The notes below the pieces were generated by a model. The model was not told the origin of the DNA and ran no database searches. It worked only from the letters and a program-made list of their open reading frames with translations. Shown in pieces: positions 16,750 to 26,239 of a stretch of 63,118 nucleotides of DNA. Source of the stretch: JAFGBN01 sp964394145 (lineage in GTDB: Bacteria > Chloroflexota > Dehalococcoidia > GIF9 > AB-539-J10); contig CAYMVL010000008.1 in the NCBI GenBank assembly GCA_964394145.1, forward strand, positions 1-63,118, read 5' to 3'. The translations under genes were made by a program, and so were the position numbers. Numbering within the stretch: the stretch's first letter is position 1; every line of letters starts with the position of its first letter.

Positions 16750-18189
16750 CTAAACCCCTATTAACTCCTTGCCCGCGTTTAATAGAAGCCTGACCTTCTC
16801 AATCGTTTCGCTTTCAGCATAGAGGCGAACAAGAGGCTCGGTGCCAGAGAAGCGAATAAGGAGCCAGGATTCATCAGCAAGAAAGAAACGAAAACCGTCG
16901 GTGCTATCCAGCCTGCTAACCTTGTTGCCGGCTATCTTGTCTATAGAGCCTGAGCTAAGCTGGTCTGTTATCTTCTGGCGCTTGCTTTCAGTGATATGAG
17001 AGTCAATACGTTCGTAGTAATGAGGCCCAACTTTGCTGTAGAGGTAGTCTAGAAGCTGGGACGGTGTCTTATGCGTTCTGGCCATGAAATCGAGGAAGTA
17101 GAGCCCGGCGACGATGCTGTCCCTCTCGGGAATATGGTTATGGAACCCGTAGCCACCGCTTTCCTCGCCGCCGATGATAGCATTCTCGCGCAGCATCAAA
17201 GGGGCGACATATTTGAATCCCACAGGTGTTTCGTAAACCGGAACACCAAAAATCTGCCCCAGCCTGGAAATCATATTGGTAGAAGTTAGAGTCTTTATCA
17301 TCGCGCCCCGCTCGCCACGAACATCCAGAAGGTACAGGCATAACAAGGCGAAGACCTGATGCTGATTCAAGAACTCTCCCTTCTCATCCATTATGCCTAT
17401 GCGATCAGCATCTCCATCGGTAGCTAAACCGACGTGCGCTTTCTGCTCAACTAGCAACCGGGAGAGCTTAGCCAGGTTCTTGGCGATTGGCTCCGGTTGG
17501 ATTCCAGGAAAAGATGGATTTCTTTCGGCGTTGATTTCAGTTATTTCTACGTTGCCGCCCTCAAGCGGTTTCCTGAAGTAGCCACTTCCAGCGCCGTACA
17601 TGTGGTCAACCACTATTTTCAGTTTCTGGGAGCGCAACATCTCCAGGTCAACAAGATTGTCCAGGTGCTTGAAGTATGGTAGGGAGGGATCTAAATAGTC
17701 TATTAGCCCTTTCTTTACAGCTTCATCGAGTGCGACCCCCTTTATTCCCGGTCTAACGCCAACCCCTTCTGCAAATGACGCGATGTTCCTCTCTATTTGG
17801 CGGGTTGTCTCTTCAGAGGCGCTGGCCCCTTCAGCAGATTTGTATTTGAATCCATTCCACGACCCGGGGTTATGGCTCGCGGTAATCATAATAGCACCGG
17901 CGGAGCTAGTAGCGGGAACAACAAAGCTTACCACCGGGGTAGGGGCTGCCTTCAGGCACAGGTGAACCTTGATACCATTACCGGCAATTACCTCCGCAGC
18001 GGCGGCAGCGAAATCTTCGGAAGCAAACCGGGTATCGTAACCAACGACAAGTCCCTTTTCGTTTAGCCCGCTCTGCTGGAGATAATCAGCCACTCCCTGA
18101 GCGCAAATACGTACATTGTCAAAGGTGAAGTCCTCGGCAATTATTCCTCTCCAGCCATCGGTCCCAAATTTAATTGCAGTCTTGGACAT
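16750..18189 (-). CDS. Phosphoglucomutase/phosphomannomutase
   Basis: An alpha-D-phosphohexomutase of 479 residues that interconverts hexose 1- and 6-phosphates. The four active-site loops are all present: phosphoserine loop ITASHNPGSWNGFK (about 105), metal loop TDGDADRIG (about 242), sugar-binding GGEESGGYGF (about 337) and phosphate-binding RFSGTEPLVRLYAE (about 440). The start at 18189 (MSKTAIKFGTDGWRG) is chosen; the longer frame adds 38 residues of unrelated sequence, and AAAGGGGGTTCAT precedes 18189. Convergent with tRNA-Ser. Sugar specificity cannot be read from the sequence. Confidence 0.94.
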   Translation of the reverse strand: MSKTAIKFGTDGWRGIIAEDFTFDNVRICAQGVADYLQQSGLNEKGLVVGYDTRFASEDFAAAAAEVIAGNGIKVHLCLKAAPTPVVSFVVPATSSAGAIMITASHNPGSWNGFKYKSAEGASASEETTRQIERNIASFAEGVGVRPGIKGVALDEAVKKGLIDYLDPSLPYFKHLDNLVDLEMLRSQKLKIVVDHMYGAGSGYFRKPLEGGNVEITEINAERNPSFPGIQPEPIAKNLAKLSRLLVEQKAHVGLATDGDADRIGIMDEKGEFLNQHQVFALLCLYLLDVRGERGAMIKTLTSTNMISRLGQIFGVPVYETPVGFKYVAPLMLRENAIIGGEESGGYGFHNHIPERDSIVAGLYFLDFMARTHKTPSQLLDYLYSKVGPHYYERIDSHITESKRQKITDQLSSGSIDKIAGNKVSRLDSTDGFRFFLADESWLLIRFSGTEPLVRLYAESETIEKVRLLLNAGKELIGV

Positions 18190-18347
18190 ATGAACCCCCT
18201 TTAGCTTCAGATTATAAAGGCTAGCAAGACAAAGCGCAAAAAGCAGCTTCGGACCATGCTGATGCCTTCCGGAGCAAGTGTTGATTTCTGCCACCAGAAG
18301 CATCTATGCTTTACAGGACGTAGTTTTGCCAGGGAAGGCTCCGGCTT

Positions 18348-19139
18348 ATGGTCAGGCAAGAGATAAAGGAATTGCTCGATAAGGTAGAGAAGATATTTGC
18401 CGCGGAGGCAAACCTAATAGAGTTGCAATCAGGCAGAGTCATTTTCGTCGGTGATACGCATGGCGATTTCGAAGCCACAGAGAGAATTTTCCAGGAATAC
18501 TTCAAGGCAGGCAACACGCTGGTTTTCCTCGGGGACTATGTCGACCGTGGACCGGCTTCAAGAGAAAACATTAACTTCCTGCTGCAACAAAAAATTGAGC
18601 ACCCCGAAAGCCTTTTCCTGCTCATGGGAAATCACGAAGGCTATGCTGTGGCAAGTTTTCACCCTGCCGACTTCTGGGAGACACTGGATGGCGAGCTTCT
18701 CCAGCGATACAGTGAGGTCCTTTCCAAGCTGCCGCTGGCTGCTTCCACGTCAAATGGAATCCTTGCTTTGCATGGAGCGCTGCCTGATGTGCCCGAGCTG
18801 GCAAATATCAATAATATAAAGCTGGGGAGCACCGAGTGGCATCAAGTAACCTGGGGAGACTGGCAGGAGGCCGAAGGTGGCTTCCTCGGCACGGATCTTT
18901 ATACCGGTAGACCTCAATTCGGGCAAGCATGGTTCAAAGACATCATGTCCCGCCTGGGTAAGAACGTCCTGATAAGGTCCCACCAGCCCGATGCCACACC
19001 AGTAATGTATAACAAAAGATGCCTTACCATATTCACGTCTTCAGCTTACAAGCATTATGTCCAGAGCCGCACTATAGCTGTAGCTGATTTAGAAAGACCG
19101 ATGGAGACGGTGGATGACATAACGATCGGGACTGTCTAG
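18348..19139 (+). CDS. PPP-family metallophosphatase
   Basis: A 263-residue calcineurin-fold phosphatase with the PPP-type motif series: VGDTHGD (about 35), LGDYVDRG (about 64), MGNHEG (about 92), LHGALP (about 142) and IRSHQPD (about 215). The DYVDRG and SHQP forms place it with protein phosphatase PP1/PP2A-like enzymes rather than generic phosphodiesterases. It is likely a cytoplasmic Ser/Thr or Tyr protein phosphatase or an Ap4A hydrolase-like enzyme. AGGGAAGGCT lies upstream. Its last four bases overlap the convergent metK end. Confidence 0.88.
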   Translation: MVRQEIKELLDKVEKIFAAEANLIELQSGRVIFVGDTHGDFEATERIFQEYFKAGNTLVFLGDYVDRGPASRENINFLLQQKIEHPESLFLLMGNHEGYAVASFHPADFWETLDGELLQRYSEVLSKLPLAASTSNGILALHGALPDVPELANINNIKLGSTEWHQVTWGDWQEAEGGFLGTDLYTGRPQFGQAWFKDIMSRLGKNVLIRSHQPDATPVMYNKRCLTIFTSSAYKHYVQSRTIAVADLERPMETVDDITIGTV

Positions 19140-20347
19140 AGTCCCGCCTCTGACCTTAAAATCATGGCTTTATCTGTTTTCTCCCAGGGGAGGTCGAGGT
19201 CTTCTCTGCCGAAGTGTCCATAAGTGGCAGTTTGCCGATAAATCGGGCGGCGTAAGTCGAAAGTCCTTATAATGGCTTCAGGCCGGAAGTCAAAATGCTT
19301 GTCTATCAGACTTAATATGGTCTCATCCGGGACCTTTTCTGTCGCAAATGTCTCAATTGTCAGTGACAAGGGGTGAGCCTTTCCAATAGCATAGGCAACC
19401 TGAAGCTCAAGATAATCAGCAAGGCCAGCAGCCACTATGTTCTTGGCGACATATCTAGCCATGTAAGCAGCGGAGCGGTCTACTTTGGTCGGGTCTTTGC
19501 CCGAGAATGCGCCTCCACCGTGACTGCAAGCGCTGCCATAAGTATCTGCAATGATCTTCCGCCCCGTAAAGCCAGTATCGCTGACCGGCCCACCGATGAC
19601 AAACTGACCCGCACTGTTGACGTAAAACTTGGTACTGCTGTCCAGCAAATCAGCAGGAATGACCTTCTTAATCACCTGCTCCAGAAGATCATGCTCAATG
19701 ACGTCTCGCGCTACTCCTGGGTCATGATGAGCACCAAGAACAGCGCAGACCACCCTGACGGGTACGCCACGACTATACTCGATGGTCACCTGAGATTTTC
19801 CATCAGGTCTGAGGTAAGGTATGGTCTTATCCTTCCTTACTTCAGCCAATCTGCGGCATATCCTGTGCGCCAGTGCAACAGGCAAAGGCATAAGCTCAGG
19901 AGTTTCTCTGCAAGCAAAGCCAACCATCATTCCCTGATCACCAGCGCCAGTCCTGTCCAGAACTTCGTCAGCAGACTCTCCCATTCTAATTTCCAAAGAT
20001 TGGCTGACTCCTGCTGCAATATCGGTTGATTGCTCCTTGAGAGACACAAGGACTCCGCAGGTTCGATAATCAAACCCGTATTCAGGTCTGGTATAACCAG
20101 CCTCTTTGATTACCTGGCGCACAATGTCGGGGATTTTTACAAAGCAATCGCAAGTAATCTCACCCATGACCATCACCACACCCATGGCAACAGAGACTTC
20201 GCAGGCGACCCTGGCAAAGGGGTCCTCCCGTAGTATTGCATCAAGGATAGCATCCGATATCTGGTCGCAAAGCTTATCCGGATGTCCTTCGGTCACGCAT
20301 TCTGCAGTGGCCAAATACGAATTCGAATGGTTAAAACTGTTTGGCAT
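19136..20347 (-). CDS. metK: S-adenosylmethionine synthetase
   Basis: MetK makes SAM from methionine and ATP. At 403 residues it is full length with GHPDKLCDQISDAILD near residue 20, VAMGVVMVMGEI, TGAGDQGMMVGFA, the P-loop-like GGGAFSGKDPTKVDRSAAY and a C-terminal YGHFGRED. It lies 19 bases behind ahcY on the same strand, so SAM synthesis and removal of its product SAH are co-transcribed. A weak ribosome site (GGAGTAATCA) precedes the ATG. Confidence 0.97.
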   Translation of the reverse strand: MPNSFNHSNSYLATAECVTEGHPDKLCDQISDAILDAILREDPFARVACEVSVAMGVVMVMGEITCDCFVKIPDIVRQVIKEAGYTRPEYGFDYRTCGVLVSLKEQSTDIAAGVSQSLEIRMGESADEVLDRTGAGDQGMMVGFACRETPELMPLPVALAHRICRRLAEVRKDKTIPYLRPDGKSQVTIEYSRGVPVRVVCAVLGAHHDPGVARDVIEHDLLEQVIKKVIPADLLDSSTKFYVNSAGQFVIGGPVSDTGFTGRKIIADTYGSACSHGGGAFSGKDPTKVDRSAAYMARYVAKNIVAAGLADYLELQVAYAIGKAHPLSLTIETFATEKVPDETILSLIDKHFDFRPEAIIRTFDLRRPIYRQTATYGHFGREDLDLPWEKTDKAMILRSEAGL

Positions 20348-20366
20348 TGATTACTCCTTCTCTACT

Positions 20367-21629
20367 CTACGTGCCTGATTCCCAGCTTTGGAGATATCCT
20401 TTTTGCTCCTCAGTCAAAGAATCGATGGTGATATTCATGGAAGCTAATTTTAATCGCCCCACTTCGTTGTCAATATCCTCGGGCACAGGGTACACATCTG
20501 GCTTAAGTTGTTCCCCCATCCTGACTAGGTATTCCACACATAGAGCCTGGTTCGCAAAGCTCATGTCCATAACGCTAGCTGGATGCCCTTCAGCAGCAGC
20601 CAGATTGATAAGCCTGCCCTCACCTAACAGATAAATATGCCGCCCATCGGCGAGGGTGTATTCGTCAACAAAGGGCCGTATTCGCCTCTTCGACTTCGCT
20701 ATACTTTGCAGGCCGGATATATTTATTTCTACGTTAAAATGACCGCTATTGGCTATGATAGCTCCATCCTTCATCGCCAACATATGAGCTTTATCAATAA
20801 CGTTTGCGTCTCCGGTGGCAGTGATAAAGACGTCTCCTTCTGGGCAAGCTTGCATCAGAGGCATGACTTGATAACCATCCATGGCAGCTTCCAGAGCTAG
20901 GGTAGGATTGACCTCGGTGACAATAACACGCGCTCCTAATCCTTGGGCCCTCTTTGCTATTCCTTTGCTACACCAGCCGTAACCACAAACAACGACCTTC
21001 CTCCCCGCCCATAATATATTGGTGGCCCTGGTGATGCCATCAATAGTGCTCTGTCCGGTACCGTAGCGATTATCGAAGAGATGCTTGGTTTGCGCATCGT
21101 TCACAGCGATGATAGGGTAAGCCAGTTTCCCCTTACTGGCCATATTTCTTAGTCTAATGACTCCCGTGGTGGTTTCCTCGGTGCCTCCAATGATCTTGTG
21201 GCACGATTCAACATACTCCTTGTGCAGGGTTGAGACCAAATCAGCGCCGTCATCCATAGTGATTTGCGGCTTATGCTCCAAGGCTGTAGCGATATGCCGA
21301 TAATAGGTCTCATTATCCTCCCCCTTTATAGCATTGACAGGAATGCCATAATCAAGCAAAGCGGCAGTAACATCATCCTGAGTGCTCAAGGGATTGGAGG
21401 CACACAGAACCATATCGGCCCCGCCTTCTTTTAGAGCCAAGGCCAAATTAGCTGTTTCAGTAGTTATATGAAGACAGGCAGAAATGCGGATTCCTTTGAG
21501 AGGTTTCTCTTTGGCAAATCTTTGTTTTATCAACTTTATTACTGGCATTTCTCTGCCAGCCCACTCAATACGAAGCTTGCCTCCCTCAGCCAGCGAGGGG
21601 TCCTTAATATCGTAGTTCTTCACTTTCAT
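20367..21629 (-). CDS. ahcY: Adenosylhomocysteinase
   Basis: The enzyme hydrolyses S-adenosylhomocysteine to homocysteine and adenosine and contains bound NAD. The 420-residue sequence shows the SLAEGGKLRIEWA start, ACLHITTETA, CASNPLSTQDDVTA, VNDAQTKHLFDNRYGTGQS, the Rossmann loop VCGYGWCSKGIAKRA, NSGHFNVEI and the C-terminal end at GYLQSW. Its length and lack of the eukaryotic-type insertion resemble archaeal and thermophile forms. It leads the ahcY-metK operon. No SAM or SAH riboswitch was found on its strand. Confidence 0.96.
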   Translation of the reverse strand: MKVKNYDIKDPSLAEGGKLRIEWAGREMPVIKLIKQRFAKEKPLKGIRISACLHITTETANLALALKEGGADMVLCASNPLSTQDDVTAALLDYGIPVNAIKGEDNETYYRHIATALEHKPQITMDDGADLVSTLHKEYVESCHKIIGGTEETTTGVIRLRNMASKGKLAYPIIAVNDAQTKHLFDNRYGTGQSTIDGITRATNILWAGRKVVVCGYGWCSKGIAKRAQGLGARVIVTEVNPTLALEAAMDGYQVMPLMQACPEGDVFITATGDANVIDKAHMLAMKDGAIIANSGHFNVEINISGLQSIAKSKRRIRPFVDEYTLADGRHIYLLGEGRLINLAAAEGHPASVMDMSFANQALCVEYLVRMGEQLKPDVYPVPEDIDNEVGRLKLASMNITIDSLTEEQKGYLQSWESGT

Positions 21630-21752
21630 GACTTACTCCAAAGTTGATATACAGCACCTGACGTTCAGTAAAGCGGAGGAGCGAGATATGAGATTTATCA
21701 TCTTATCCTGCGGCAGGTAGGAGCTAAACAAGAATGTCACACGCTAGCTCCA

Positions 21753-22625
21753 TCATTCTATAAGCTTGAACTGGGCTGCAACCCAGTCAGGTATATCCAG
21801 TGTGCCCATTAGAATCGGTTTTTGGTGGCAGTCGCTACCTCCGGTCATGACCAGACCATGTTTCCTGGCAAACTCGACATAATGCGCAGTAGTCTTTGCA
21901 TCCTGCCTTGAATGCCAGCACTCAACGCCATCGATGTATTCTAGCATATATTTCTCTATGATGTCCGTTTGCCCATGCAAATCGGGAGTTAGGTTTACTA
22001 ACGACGTTCCGTTGGGGTCGTTGGGATGCGCATGTACCAACAGACCACCCGCATTCCTGATTAAGCTTGATGCTTCAGCAAGTGAAAGCGGATACTTAAG
22101 CACATCGCATTTAACCAGATACCTGTCAAAGGCTTCCTGCTTCCCCTTAACGATACCTTTTTCGATCAGGTAGTTCGCTATATGCGGTCGTCCGAATACA
22201 CCATCTACACTGTTCTCTATATTCTCGAGGTCTTTCTCGGTGAACCTTTCAATGCCCTCTTTATCAAACTCGACATTCAACTTCTCTAAAATCTGCCTTG
22301 CTCTTCTCCTCCTGTGTTCTTTTATCAATCGGAGCTTCTTCTTCAGCTCCTCGTTACCTGTATCATATTGATATCCCAGGAAATCCAGGGAAACATCTTT
22401 ATCCTTATCAGGATAATGGAACGTCACATTCAACTCTACCCCGGTGACGTAGGATATGCCGTGCTCTCTTGCCAGGGCGATAGCTCTTTCCTGGCAGTCA
22501 ATGCAATCGTGGTCAGTGGTCGACATTAGATCGATATTTCTACTTTTTGCCTCGTGGAAAACCTCCTCAACGGAGAGATTACCATCCGAGCAGGTCTTGG
22601 TATGGATGTGTAAATCTATTTTCAT
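21753..22625 (-). CDS. PHP-domain phosphoesterase
   Basis: A 290-residue PHP-superfamily protein: DLHIHTKTCSDG at residues 3-14, the STTDHDCIDC strand at about 35-44, GVELNV at about 61, GRPHIANYL at about 144, LVHAHPND at about 195 and GGSDCHQKP near 268. These supply the trinuclear metal ligands. Such proteins hydrolyse 3',5'-nucleotides (as in RNase AM/YciV) or small phosphates. It starts two bases after the P-loop kinase gene and ends a three-gene operon with an APH-like kinase. Confidence 0.88.
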   Translation of the reverse strand: MKIDLHIHTKTCSDGNLSVEEVFHEAKSRNIDLMSTTDHDCIDCQERAIALAREHGISYVTGVELNVTFHYPDKDKDVSLDFLGYQYDTGNEELKKKLRLIKEHRRRRARQILEKLNVEFDKEGIERFTEKDLENIENSVDGVFGRPHIANYLIEKGIVKGKQEAFDRYLVKCDVLKYPLSLAEASSLIRNAGGLLVHAHPNDPNGTSLVNLTPDLHGQTDIIEKYMLEYIDGVECWHSRQDAKTTAHYVEFARKHGLVMTGGSDCHQKPILMGTLDIPDWVAAQFKLIE

Positions 22626-22627
22626 TC

Positions 22628-23230
22628 CTACCTCTTTTCCATACCAATTACGTACCAGTCTTCAGGTGGGTCGAATTGAGTGTCGACTATAAGGTGCACT
22701 ATAGACAGCTCCGGGCTCAATCGCTTCAGGTCATCCACATCCACCCTTTCAAACGTCTTCTTATTGTTAAGGTAGGCTTGCTCGCTGAGAGCGTTAGATT
22801 GGTAGTCCTCCCTGGTACGTCGCAGTATGCGTAAGATGGCCACCTCCTGAGGGCACTGGGTCTGAAGGATAACTAATGTCTTATTGTATTTGGCTGCTAT
22901 TGCCGCAGCACGCCTTCTTAACGATTGAGAAAAGAAGGTAGCATCAAGTATCACGCTATCGCCTTGCTCAAGCGCCTCATCTGCCTGGCGGAAGGTCTCG
23001 TCATAGACCATCGTCCGTTTGTCTATACTCGAGGCAACCTTTTCGTCGAATATATCCTGACCTTTCAACACTTCCAGCCTGATCAGATCAGACCGTAGTA
23101 TGGGATAGCCCTTCATCCTGGATATTTCCTCGCTGGTCTCGGTCTTCCAGGTACCCGGAAGGCCGCAGGTAATAAGCAGAACACCAGACCCTAACTCGCT
23201 TTCTATGAATTTACTGAATGCTTCTCTCAA
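22628..23230 (-). CDS. P-loop kinase, AAA_33/zeta-toxin-like
   Basis: A 200-residue P-loop protein with Walker A GLPGTWKT at residues 23-30, LRSDLIRLE, SVILDATFFSQSLRRRAA as the lid approach and LRRTREDYQSNALSEQAY as the arginine lid. This is the kinase type found as the C-terminal half of fused APH/AAA_33 proteins in many bacteria. The start is a TTG with AAAGGAGGTCTTAGA upstream. Here it is a separate gene 107 bases behind the APH-like gene. The substrate is unknown. Confidence 0.8.
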   Translation of the reverse strand: MREAFSKFIESELGSGVLLITCGLPGTWKTETSEEISRMKGYPILRSDLIRLEVLKGQDIFDEKVASSIDKRTMVYDETFRQADEALEQGDSVILDATFFSQSLRRRAAAIAAKYNKTLVILQTQCPQEVAILRILRRTREDYQSNALSEQAYLNNKKTFERVDVDDLKRLSPELSIVHLIVDTQFDPPEDWYVIGMEKR

Positions 23231-23337
23231 TCTAAGACCTCCTTTGGCAGGATTACACAGCTCTGTGCGCTAAGCAAAGACTACCCTAACCTGGAGATAC
23301 AACTATCAAACGCGATGCCATCGTTGTGTACCGCTGA

Positions 23338-24339
23338 CTATATATACGATTCCGCGAGCTCGAAATACCTTCGCGCGGCAGTCAGAGCTTTTCCCTTCTC
23401 CTCTTCGGGGATATAGGGGTCGTCCAGCTTGAAGCTTTCCACCTTCCCCCTGACGTAAGCGCGGTAGCACTTGTAGAAACCCAGCAATGCTAACAGCTCC
23501 TCATCGCCGGATAGTCCCACATAAATATCCACCAGATGCTGTGACAGGTCAGGCCGATTGTATCGGTCTAAATCCATAGCCAGGAAGGCAATTTCCGAAG
23601 CCACATCGCAGTACCTGAACCGGTCGTTGAATTCGATGCAGTCGTAAATACATATATCGTCCATAAAGCAGATATGGGCGGCATGAAGGTCACCGTGGCA
23701 GTCCCTGATTCTTTCGCCTTCCAACCGCTTGTCGAACAGGCTGCTATTGTTACCGATGAAGCTATCAGTGTAGCACTTAATCTGCTTATAGTTCTCTGCG
23801 GATATAGAAACCCCGATATATTTTTCAGTCTGCGCGAAATTCTCATCGGTATTCTGGCGGATAGCATCCAGTTTCCCGAATTCGGCAATGTTCCTGTCAC
23901 TTTTGGCCTTGCGGTGAAAGCCGACCAGCTTTTCAGCTACTGCGGCTATCATCTCCTGAGTTACTCGACCCTGAGATAGAAGCATGTCCATCATTCTGTC
24001 CCGTGGCAACTGCTTCATCTTGACGGCGTACTCTACCGCCCTGCCCTCTCCTTCGATGCGGAACCCGCTCTTATCCTCAACAATTGGTACTACGGACAGG
24101 TAAGCATTGTGGCAAAGGCGTCTATTTAGTTTAATCTCCTGGAGGCAGAAGAAATAGCGCTTCTCCAGACTAGTGTAATCCAAATATCCTAAGTTGACAG
24201 GCTTTTTGACCTTGTATGCGTAATCACCTGTAAGGAAGACAAAGGACATCTGGGTCTGAATTAGCTCTACGTCCCGCGGCGTCTGCGGATAACAATCAGG
24301 CTCAAGCAAAGCGTTAGCTGTAAATGCTGATAGCGACAC
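23338..24339 (-). CDS. Aminoglycoside phosphotransferase-like kinase
   Basis: A 333-residue protein-kinase-fold phosphotransferase of the APH superfamily. Visible are FLTGDYAYKVKKPVN with the ATP-binding Lys (about 40), the catalytic loop CHGDLHAAHICF (about 214), with His in place of the usual Asn, and the metal-binding DCIEFNDRFRY (about 234). It is the N-terminal counterpart of fused APH/AAA_33 proteins and heads the APH / P-loop kinase / PHP operon. A resistance role is unlikely; a metabolite kinase is more plausible. Confidence 0.82.
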   Translation of the reverse strand: MSLSAFTANALLEPDCYPQTPRDVELIQTQMSFVFLTGDYAYKVKKPVNLGYLDYTSLEKRYFFCLQEIKLNRRLCHNAYLSVVPIVEDKSGFRIEGEGRAVEYAVKMKQLPRDRMMDMLLSQGRVTQEMIAAVAEKLVGFHRKAKSDRNIAEFGKLDAIRQNTDENFAQTEKYIGVSISAENYKQIKCYTDSFIGNNSSLFDKRLEGERIRDCHGDLHAAHICFMDDICIYDCIEFNDRFRYCDVASEIAFLAMDLDRYNRPDLSQHLVDIYVGLSGDEELLALLGFYKCYRAYVRGKVESFKLDDPYIPEEEKGKALTAARRYFELAESYI

Positions 24340-24414
24340 TAGCTTGTAACCTATCCTGTCAGCGCTGTGACCCAGTTATTGAGTAGATTGGGATAGCTCT
24401 GAATGGCGATCACT

Positions 24415-24861
24415 CTATGGCGAAACTCTGAAGGCTAAGAAAGTCTTCGCTTCTCCTCCGTGTGTCGCCTCAACGTAATCCACATTAACTGGCGTGCCAA
24501 TTTTTATCTGCTCAGGCTTTGTTGTATCTACACCCAGAATACGAGCTGTAACTCTCGCACCCTCCTTCAGCTCGACAACGCCGCTGCAATAATGATGTTC
24601 CCTGTCAAATCCTTCCTCAATCATTAAGGGCGCACCAACAGCTATAACGGTATAGGCAACCAGTTTCCCTTTGCCTTCTATGTCCACTAGCTCCATATCG
24701 CTCTCCTGACACTTAGGACATACAGGTTTTGGTGGAACGGAGATATGTCCGCACCTTCTGCATTTTGAGCCCTTCAATTTCTTCTCACTGAGGAATCTAG
24801 CATAAGCGGAACTATAAAACTCATTTTCAGCTACTTCTGAGAATTTATTTTCTAAAGCCAT
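24415..24861 (-). CDS. DUF35 OB-fold protein with zinc ribbon
   Basis: A 148-residue acyl-CoA-associated protein: an N-terminal helix, a rubredoxin-like zinc ribbon CRRCG..CPKCQ (residues 34-52) and an OB-fold with GKLVAYTVIAVGAP. DUF35 proteins form channelling complexes with thiolase and HMG-CoA synthase in archaea, and similar pairs occur in bacteria. It lies six bases downstream of the thiolase gene on the same strand, which fits a two-subunit complex. GAGAGGAGGTAAGTCTCA precedes the ATG. Confidence 0.9.
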   Translation of the reverse strand: MALENKFSEVAENEFYSSAYARFLSEKKLKGSKCRRCGHISVPPKPVCPKCQESDMELVDIEGKGKLVAYTVIAVGAPLMIEEGFDREHHYCSGVVELKEGARVTARILGVDTTKPEQIKIGTPVNVDYVEATHGGEAKTFLAFRVSP

Positions 24862-24867
24862 TGAGAC

Positions 24868-26142
24868 TTACCTCCTCTCGAAAATGTTTACCACAACGGT
24901 GGCACCATGCGCTCCGACATTGTGTGTTGCTCCCAGATCGATGTCTTTGCGCTTAATCTGTCGTGGGCCGGCTTCTTCCCTCATCTGTTTAAAGATTTCC
25001 ACTATCATTCCTACGCCAGATGCTCCTATCGGATGGCCCTTAGCCTTCAGCCCCCCATCCATATTGATTGGCAGCTTCCCATCTAGTCTGCTCTCACCCT
25101 CCCGAACCGCCTTGACTGCCTCACCTGGTTTGTAGAGCCCGAGGTCCTCCATGGCAAGTATCTCGGCTATAGTAAAACAATCATGAACCTCGGCCATCTT
25201 TATGTCACTGGGCCCAACATTTGCCATGTCGTAAGCCTCTCTGGCCGCCAGTCTACTTGCCTGTATCGTTGTCATATCTTCTCTCTCAGCTAAAAAGTAA
25301 TCGCTAGCTTGCCCTGTGCCTATAACGTACACGGGTTTATCGGTAAAATTCCTGGCTATACCCTCCGCCACTAACAGGACTGCTGAGGCTCCATCACAAA
25401 TAGTAGAGCAATCAAACAGCCTCATAGGCCAAGCTATGGTAGGGTTCTGTGCCGGGTCATTCATAAACTCCATCTCGTTCGCCCAGTGGGGTTCAGGTAA
25501 CCCCTTCTTAATTGCTGAGGCTGCCCGCCTCTTCATGAAATCTGCAATCGAAACGTCGAAATGCGCTTTGGGATTAAGGCTGGCATTATAGTGGTCCTTT
25601 ATTCCTATTCTGGCAAAGTCGTCGAGCGTGGTGCCATATTTTGCCATATGAGCCGTAGCGATAGTGGCATAAATCCCGGGAAATGTCTCCCCTGCAGGAA
25701 ATTCGGTATCCGGGTCAAGGTTGATACCTAGAACATCGGTCACATGAGCAGTATCCAGATTGGTCATCTTCTCCATCCCACCTACCAGGACCACATCATA
25801 GATTCCGGAAGATATGGCTATAACACCTTCTCTAAAGGCAACCCCGCTAGCAGCACAGGCATCCTCGAATTTAATGGCGGGGATAGGGATAAGGCCAAGA
25901 CGGTTGGCAGCAGCAGGGGCAACGTGAAGTTGATGTTCAAAGAGATCGCTGCTGAGGTTCCCCAGGTAGAGGGCATCGATATCCTTGGGGTCAAATCCTT
26001 TATCTACCGATGTTTTCAACTCGCTGAAAGCTTCTACAAACAAATCGGTCGCCCTTACCCCCCTGGGATAACATCCGAATTTAGATAACCCAGCCCCTAC
26101 AACAGCCACACCTCGACCCAATTTACGTTTCTTTTGAGCCAT
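24868..26142 (-). CDS. SCP2-type thiolase (acetyl-CoA acetyltransferase)
   Basis: A 424-residue thiolase superfamily enzyme. The nucleophilic Cys is in EDACAASGVAF (about 97), and the basic pair is in AKGHPIGASG (about 364) and HNVGAHGAT (about 410). The last Cys of degradative thiolases is replaced by a His/Ala arrangement, as in archaeal and SCP2-type enzymes. It condenses or cleaves acyl-CoA with acetyl-CoA, probably channelling intermediates to the DUF35 partner encoded next. TAGGAGGTGAGCT is a strong ribosome site. No HMG-CoA synthase is nearby. Confidence 0.9.
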   Translation of the reverse strand: MAQKKRKLGRGVAVVGAGLSKFGCYPRGVRATDLFVEAFSELKTSVDKGFDPKDIDALYLGNLSSDLFEHQLHVAPAAANRLGLIPIPAIKFEDACAASGVAFREGVIAISSGIYDVVLVGGMEKMTNLDTAHVTDVLGINLDPDTEFPAGETFPGIYATIATAHMAKYGTTLDDFARIGIKDHYNASLNPKAHFDVSIADFMKRRAASAIKKGLPEPHWANEMEFMNDPAQNPTIAWPMRLFDCSTICDGASAVLLVAEGIARNFTDKPVYVIGTGQASDYFLAEREDMTTIQASRLAAREAYDMANVGPSDIKMAEVHDCFTIAEILAMEDLGLYKPGEAVKAVREGESRLDGKLPINMDGGLKAKGHPIGASGVGMIVEIFKQMREEAGPRQIKRKDIDLGATHNVGAHGATVVVNIFERR

Positions 26143-26239
26143 AGCTCACCTCCTAAATTGTTATCTGCACAAGATTTATTTGCCTTATAACTTAGCTGTA
26201 TAGCAAGATACAAAACCCTCTTATTATATCACCATATCA

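Noticed and set aside
18190..18303. N-terminal extension of the phosphohexomutase
   Set aside because: No family similarity and a better ribosome site exists directly before MSKTAIKFGTDG.
21660..21700. GGAGGAGCGAG near ahcY as an SAH riboswitch
   Set aside because: It lies on the strand opposite to ahcY, and the remaining conserved elements are absent.
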